64,000 nt of DNA from Nocardiopsis sp. JB363. GTDB taxonomy: Bacteria; Actinomycetota; Actinomycetes; Streptosporangiales; Streptosporangiaceae. The translations under genes were made by a program, and so were the position numbers. The notes below the pieces were generated by a model. That model searched no databases, was not told the origin of the DNA, and saw only the letters and a list, made by a program, of their open reading frames with translations. The stretch is taken from NCBI RefSeq assembly GCF_900143625.1, contig NZ_FRFF01000131.1, positions 1 through 64,000 on the forward strand, read 5' to 3'. Positions 59,747 to 64,000 of the stretch are shown here, in pieces; position 1 is the first letter of the stretch; each line of letters begins with the position of its first letter.

Positions 59747-59784
59747 GGCCTGCCCTCGGGGTGGTGCCACCCCGAGGGCAGGCC
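59747..59784. terminator. bidirectional terminator, perfect 18-bp stem
   Basis: GGCCTGCCCTCGGGGTGG and CCACCCCGAGGGCAGGCC are perfect complements around a 2-base TG. It lies between the convergent methyltransferase and MFS genes. Confidence 0.85.
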
Positions 59785-59803
59785 CCGGTACGCGGTCAAC
59801 GAC

Positions 59804-61318
59804 TCAGGCCGAGGCGCGCGCCGCGTCCGTTCCGCTCCGTTCTTCGGAGGGCTCGACGGGTTCGGCGTCGGGGTCGCTTCGCAGGCGCCGCACCAGGGGG
59901 GCGAAGACCACGGCCACCAGGGCCAGGCAGCCGCCGACGAGGAACGCGTCCTGGGTGCCCTGGACCTGGGCGGCGACCGCGTCGGCCGTGCCCGCTGCGG
60001 CGGCACCGATCGACATGGCCGTCACCAGTACGGCCACACCGGCGGCGCCCGCGAGCTGCTGCAACGTGTTCATGATCGCGCTGCCGTGAGAGTAGAGCCT
60101 GCGCGGCAGCGAACCGAGGGCGAGCGTCATCAGTGGGGTCATGAGCATCGCCATACCGACGCAGAACACCACGTGCATGGCCACGACCACCGTGATGGAG
60201 GTCTGGGCCGTCAGGGTGCTCAGCCACCATTGTCCGGCGGCGAGCAGGACGGCGCCGGGGACGACCAGGGGCAGCGGTCCGACCCGGTCGTAGATCCGGC
60301 CGATGACGGGTGAGAGCACGCCTTGGATCAGCCCACCCGGAAGCAGGAGCAGGCCGGTGGTGAGCACGCTCAGCCCCAGGCCGACCTGGAGGTGGATCGG
60401 CAGCACCATGACGGTGCCGAGCATGGTCGCCATGCACACGGTCACGATGATCAGCGAGACGCGGAAGTTGCGCACGGCGAAGGGGCGCAGATCCAACAGT
60501 TCGCCGCCGGTGCGGGTCAGGGCGCGCTGGCGCAGGACGAACAGCACCAGGGCGACCACACCGACCACCAGGGCCACGAGCGGGACGACGCTTCCGTCGG
60601 CGAGCCCCTCGGCGGAGGCCAGACCGTAGACCAGACCGCCGAAACCGATGGCGGAGAGCAGGACCGAGAGCGTGTCCAGCGGCGCCTTCTCGGTCCGGTC
60701 GCTCAGGCGGATGAACGCCAGGCCGAGGGCGAGCGTGATCAGGGCCAGGACCAACATGAGACCGAACACCCAGCGCCACCCCAGGGCCTGGGTGATGGCC
60801 CCGGAGACGGTGGGACCGATGGCCGGGGCCACGGAGATGACCACGGAGTTCAGGCCCATGACGGTGCCGCGGTGGGCGACCGGCACCAGTCGCAGGGTGG
60901 TGGTCATCAGCAACGGCAGGATGATCGCGGTACCGCAGGCCTGGACCACGCGGGCGAGCAGCATCATGGCGAACCCGGAGGCGACCACGGCCAGCGCGGT
61001 GCCGGCGATGAACAATCCGATCGCGGTGAGGAACAGCGCGCGGGTGGTGAACCGGCGCAGCAGGAAGCCGGTGGTCGGGATGACCACGGCCATGGTGAGC
61101 ATGAATCCGGTGGTGAGCCACTGCACCGTGGTGGCGCCGACCCCGAAGTCGTTCATGAGCTGGGGCAACACCACGCTGAGGACGGTCTCGTTGAGGATCA
61201 TCAGCAGCGCGGAGATCGCCAGCACGGTGATGACGGGTGTCACCCGGTCCTGCCTTGTTCCGGCGGGATCGGGTGCGTCGTGGTCCGGGAGCCGTTCCCG
61301 GTCGTCGGCCTGGGTCAT
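59804..61318 (-). CDS. DHA2-family MFS multidrug efflux transporter
   Basis: The 504-residue protein has 14 predicted spans and the DHA2 (EmrB/QacA) motifs, such as LNETVLSVVLPQLMNDFG, WLTTGFMLTMAVVIPTTGFL and GLNSVVISVAPAIGPTVSG. It should expel drugs or toxic metabolites with proton antiport. The N terminus is charged and cytoplasmic. It is divergent from a TetR-type regulator across 120 bp with palindromes, the classic pump-repressor arrangement. Confidence 0.93.
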   Translation of the reverse strand: MTQADDRERLPDHDAPDPAGTRQDRVTPVITVLAISALLMILNETVLSVVLPQLMNDFGVGATTVQWLTTGFMLTMAVVIPTTGFLLRRFTTRALFLTAIGLFIAGTALAVVASGFAMMLLARVVQACGTAIILPLLMTTTLRLVPVAHRGTVMGLNSVVISVAPAIGPTVSGAITQALGWRWVFGLMLVLALITLALGLAFIRLSDRTEKAPLDTLSVLLSAIGFGGLVYGLASAEGLADGSVVPLVALVVGVVALVLFVLRQRALTRTGGELLDLRPFAVRNFRVSLIIVTVCMATMLGTVMVLPIHLQVGLGLSVLTTGLLLLPGGLIQGVLSPVIGRIYDRVGPLPLVVPGAVLLAAGQWWLSTLTAQTSITVVVAMHVVFCVGMAMLMTPLMTLALGSLPRRLYSHGSAIMNTLQQLAGAAGVAVLVTAMSIGAAAAGTADAVAAQVQGTQDAFLVGGCLALVAVVFAPLVRRLRSDPDAEPVEPSEERSGTDAARASA

Positions 61319-61362
61319 GAGGGCCTTCCTTGTGTGACTACAGCCCTCATCATGTCACTTTG

Positions 61363-61375
61363 TGCCATGTTGGCA
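61363..61375. promoter_or_regulatory. putative operator in the pump/TetR intergenic region
   Basis: TGCCATGTTGGCA is a perfect TGCCA-TGT-TGGCA inverted repeat midway between the two divergent genes. It is a candidate TetR-family site. Confidence 0.5.
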
Positions 61376-61409
61376 GACCATGACAGGATGGTTTGTGGGC
61401 AGCGTCACC

Positions 61410-61425
61410 GCACGTGAACACGTGC
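61410..61425. promoter_or_regulatory. putative TetR operator near the regulator start
   Basis: GCACGTG-AA-CACGTGC is a 7-2-7 perfect inverted repeat ending 13 bases before the TetR ATG, suited to autorepression. Confidence 0.55.
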
Positions 61426-61438
61426 TAGGAAGGAACCC

Positions 61439-62044
61439 ATGAACGACGACGTCCCCCAGGACCTGCGCTCACGGCGCCGCCTCGACACCCGCCAGGAGAT
61501 CCACCGCGCGGCACTCGAACTCTTCGAGGAACGAGGGGTCAGGGAGACCACCGTCCAGCAGATCGCCGAACGCTCGGGGGTCTCCTCCCGCACCTTCTTC
61601 CGGCACTTCGCCACCAAGGAGCAGGCCGGCCTCCCGGGCCAGCTGCGTCTGCTCCGGGCGATCGAGACCTTGGAGGTCACCGGCACGGATCCCGACACCG
61701 TGCTGCGCGACGTCGAGGCGGTATTGGAGGGGGTGATGGGTCGCGAACACGACCCCGAGCGGGAGGAACACCGCAGGGTCGCGCGACTGCTGTCCGGGGA
61801 CTCCGAGCTCAGGGCTCTGGCCGCCGCCCAGGAACGGGGGCTGGCCACGCGCCTGCGCGAGCGCCTCACCGGGCAGCTGGACGGGCCGGACCCCACCACC
61901 GTGCTGCTGGTGGTGGAGGTGGCCGTGGCGGTGTGGAGCACCTGTTGGGAGCGTTGGGGCGAACTGGCCGCGCAGGGCCGCGAGGAGGACCCGGTGGAGT
62001 TGTACCGTCGATGCCGGTCGGAGCTGCGCCGTATCGTCGGCTGA
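61439..62044 (+). CDS. TetR-family transcriptional regulator
   Basis: The 201-residue protein has a TetR HTH (EIHRAALELFEERGVRETTV, then QQIAERSGVSSRTFFRHFATK) at residues about 19-62 and a helical ligand domain (LLVVEVAVAVWSTCWERWG). ATG 61439 follows AGGAAGGA. It probably represses the divergent DHA2 pump and itself through the palindromes between them; the inducer is unknown. Confidence 0.93.
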   Translation: MNDDVPQDLRSRRRLDTRQEIHRAALELFEERGVRETTVQQIAERSGVSSRTFFRHFATKEQAGLPGQLRLLRAIETLEVTGTDPDTVLRDVEAVLEGVMGREHDPEREEHRRVARLLSGDSELRALAAAQERGLATRLRERLTGQLDGPDPTTVLLVVEVAVAVWSTCWERWGELAAQGREEDPVELYRRCRSELRRIVG

Positions 62045-62097
62045 GCCCCGACCACGGCACCGGTTCGTCAGGGGCGGGTTCGTCGGGAGCGGGTGCG

Positions 62098-63450
62098 TCA
62101 GGAGCGGTGGACGGTGAGGCTGTCGGCGGCCGCGGAAGCGGACTCGGCGCTCACCGACCCGGTGCGCGCGAACTCGCCCCACACCTGCCGCACCGCGCGG
62201 CCACGCCGGTCGAGTTCCGCCCAGGAGGTGCGGCCGACCAGGCTCGCCCGTTCCCAGGCCTTGCGCGTGCCCAGCAGCAACGGGAGGTCGGTGATGTGCG
62301 CTGCCCCGAACGGGCTCCCCTCCGGCCGCCAGGTGAAGGTGTAGCGCACCGCCCGGCCGCCGGCCCGACGATGGCGGCGCGCGAAGCCCCGCACGGGCCC
62401 GGTGTAGATGACCCAGGTGGTGAGGCGCACCAAGGCCCGGCGCAGGGTGGAGCCGATCACCGGCAGCTCGGACATCCTCTTGATCGGGGGCAGGAACTCG
62501 GCGAACAGGCCGGTCTCCTCACTGGTGGCGCCGACGAGCACGTCGATCCGGGGCGCCGCCTCGCGCCAGGCGCGGGTACGGAGGGACTCGGGGGGCAAGG
62601 GATCGTGCCCGTAACGCGTCCCGAACGGCATGGCGCTGGGCAGCCCGAAGCCCCTGCCGGCCTCGACCGCCTTCTCCTGCCGGGCGAGCATGTCGCGGGT
62701 GTCCGTCTCCGGGGTGAGGGCGCCCACCACCCCGGCCATCGCCTCGTACATGCGGTCGCGTCGGCTGAGGATTCCCAGCGGGGCGCTCTGCACGATCGCG
62801 CGCCGGAACAGCCCTTCGGCGCCGCGGCTGATCATCAGGTGGGCGACGGCGTCACCACCGGCGGACTGCCCGAAGAGGGTGACCTGGTCGGGGTCGCCGC
62901 CGAACGAGGCGATGTTGGCGGCCACCCAACGCAGCGCCGCCACCTGATCGAGCAGGCCGAGGTTGGCGGGGGCGACACCGGGCAGACGCAGGTAGCCCAG
63001 GACACCGAGTCGGAAGGTGACCGACACGACGATGACCCGTTGTTCGCGCACCAGCCGGGCCGGGTCGAAGATCGCCAGGTCGCCGGAGCCGGTGACGTAG
63101 GAACCGCCGTGGAACCAGACCAGGACGGGCGGACGCTCGTCCTCGGCCAGGTCGACGGGGACGGTCACGGACAGGTGGTGGCAGTTCTCGTCCTGGCGGC
63201 CGGTCGGGATGCCCTCGACCGCCCCGGAGACCACCCGGGAGGTCAGCTGTGGGGAGGCGGGCGCGGCCTCGGTGGCCTCGAAGGGTTCGGTGAAGGGCGG
63301 GACCGGCGTGGGAGCCCTGAACCGTTCGGCCCGCGCGTAGGGGATGCCGAGGAACCGAAGGACCCCGCCGCGTACCTTCCCCACGATCGGGCCCGCGGGG
63401 GTGTCCAGGTGGTGGTGTTCGTCCCTGGAGACGGAGGTGGATTCGGTCAT
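62098..63450 (-). CDS. type B carboxylesterase / alpha-beta hydrolase
   Basis: The 450-residue protein has the type-B carboxylesterase pattern: FLGIPYARAERFRAP, the oxyanion strand VLVWFHGGSYVTGSGDL, nucleophile elbow LFGQSAGGDAVAHL, the acidic residue region ATSEETGLFAEF and the late His in FGAAHITDLPLLLG. No signal peptide, so the esterase is intracellular. I start at the ATG at 63450 (MTESTSVSRD); the frame continues upstream without family similarity. Convergent with the TetR gene. Confidence 0.92.
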   Translation of the reverse strand: MTESTSVSRDEHHHLDTPAGPIVGKVRGGVLRFLGIPYARAERFRAPTPVPPFTEPFEATEAAPASPQLTSRVVSGAVEGIPTGRQDENCHHLSVTVPVDLAEDERPPVLVWFHGGSYVTGSGDLAIFDPARLVREQRVIVVSVTFRLGVLGYLRLPGVAPANLGLLDQVAALRWVAANIASFGGDPDQVTLFGQSAGGDAVAHLMISRGAEGLFRRAIVQSAPLGILSRRDRMYEAMAGVVGALTPETDTRDMLARQEKAVEAGRGFGLPSAMPFGTRYGHDPLPPESLRTRAWREAAPRIDVLVGATSEETGLFAEFLPPIKRMSELPVIGSTLRRALVRLTTWVIYTGPVRGFARRHRRAGGRAVRYTFTWRPEGSPFGAAHITDLPLLLGTRKAWERASLVGRTSWAELDRRGRAVRQVWGEFARTGSVSAESASAAADSLTVHRS

Positions 63451-63668
63451 GGCAGCTCCTGCGTTCGCCCAGGGTCCGTGGTCGGACCTTCGGTCACCCG
63501 AACGACGGTACCCGCCAGGGTCGGTCGGGTCTCGCCGGCAGCGCGGGGCCGTTCGGGCCTCGTGCGGCCGGCGCTTCGAGAAGGCCGCGTCCAAAAGGAG
63601 CGTCCACTGCGCCAAACCGAGATCGGACGGCCGGAGAGAGATCGGACCGCGGAACCGACCAGGGGAAC

Positions 63669-64000
63669 ATGCGAGAGGCCCTGACCAACCTCCGGTTGCT
63701 CCGGAACTTCATCGTGGAGCACTTGACCGAACAGCTCGACGCCTATGACCAGGTGATCCGTCTCCTCGCGGAAGAGCCGGGCGAGAGAGCTCAGGGCCAC
63801 ACCCTCGCGTGTTCGGCGCCACTCTCCTCTGTCGCTCCCATGCTGGTGAACGCGCGTAGACTCCTTCGGGTCGCCCTGTCGCCAGGGCCCATGGCCGTCC
63901 CCCGCTTCGGCGTCGCAGTGACGGCTTTCTCTATACCCGAACCGCCCTTCGGCGTGCCCGGTTCCTTTCTCCGACCGAGGAGACTCCTCTTCTTCATGTC
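63669..64000 (+). CDS. N-terminal part of an unidentified protein, cut by the right window edge
   Basis: A frame with ATG at 63669, preceded by AGGGGA, is open to the end of the window. The first 45 residues (MREALTNLRLLRNFIVEHL, then QLDAYDQVIRLLAEEPGE) look like an amphipathic helix bundle; the following part is less coding-like. No family is recognised. Alternatively the coding part ends after a frameshift near 63800, or a minus-strand frame at 63791-63997 is the real gene. Confidence 0.3.
   Translation, partial: MREALTNLRLLRNFIVEHLTEQLDAYDQVIRLLAEEPGERAQGHTLACSAPLSSVAPMLVNARRLLRVALSPGPMAVPRFGVAVTAFSIPEPPFGVPGSFLRPRRLLFFM

Overview
The window is high-GC DNA with actinomycete-style gene organisation: many GTG starts, runs of genes joined by 4-bp ATGA or GTGA overlaps, an AfsR/SARP-type regulator, truncated DUF574 and MmyB-like genes, and a type I-E CRISPR array whose repeat is close to those of actinomycetes. 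A Nocardiopsis-like member of the Streptosporangiales fits best, but the sequence alone does not prove the genus. No rRNA, tRNA, insertion sequence or cas gene was recognised.

Left part (1-10.3 kb): small stress and accessory genes (DinB-like protein, methyltransferase, XRE-cupin regulator), an MmyB-type regulator with an internal deletion facing a frameshifted short-chain dehydrogenase, a 15-repeat CRISPR array (about 3648-4530) with no cas genes, a HIT hydrolase, a SMI1/KNR4-like protein, a zinc-type quinone oxidoreductase, a secreted poly-gamma-glutamate hydrolase-like protein and an aldo/keto reductase.

Respiratory nitrogen-oxide block (10.3-22.6 kb): narGHJI-narK on the minus strand, and divergent from it a SufR-like Fe-S regulator, a large membrane-anchored copper nitrite reductase (membrane domain + cupredoxin + NirK) and a small CopD/DUF-like membrane protein. 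Together they would take nitrate to nitrite and nitrite to NO.

Transport and catabolism blocks: (i) 23.1-26.8 kb, a heterodimeric-type ABC exporter pair preceded by a tiny translationally coupled ORF; (ii) 26.9-32.7 kb, a DeoR-controlled four-carbon sugar-acid operon (COG4091/SAF oxidoreductase, GntP permease, DUF1537 kinase, class II aldolase); (iii) 33.3-38.8 kb, an IclR regulator followed by an SsuABC/TauABC-type transporter flanked by two paralogous binding-protein-fold proteins that have no signal peptide and share Cys-Glu-Trp-Gly and Gly-Ser-His-Tyr motifs; (iv) 43.8-54.8 kb, a nine-gene LacI-controlled operon: LacI, two permeases, sugar-type lipoprotein, two ADP-ribosylglycohydrolase-like enzymes, a glycosidase-like/FGE-like fusion, a CaiB-type CoA transferase and a CitE-type lyase. 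Blocks (iii) and (iv) are the best candidates for undescribed pathways.

Right part (54.8-64 kb): VOC protein, a full SARP-NB-ARC-TPR regulator with a downstream methyltransferase, a DHA2-type MFS pump divergent from a TetR regulator, a type B carboxylesterase, and an ORF cut by the window edge.

A recurring theme is gene decay by clean in-frame internal deletion: the MmyB regulator (2262-2741), a SAM methyltransferase (32749-32988) and a DUF574 methyltransferase (42658-43053) each keep recognisable ends but have lost the middle; the SDR at 2881-3566 has a one-base frameshift and a P-type ATPase scrap lies near 9000-9090.
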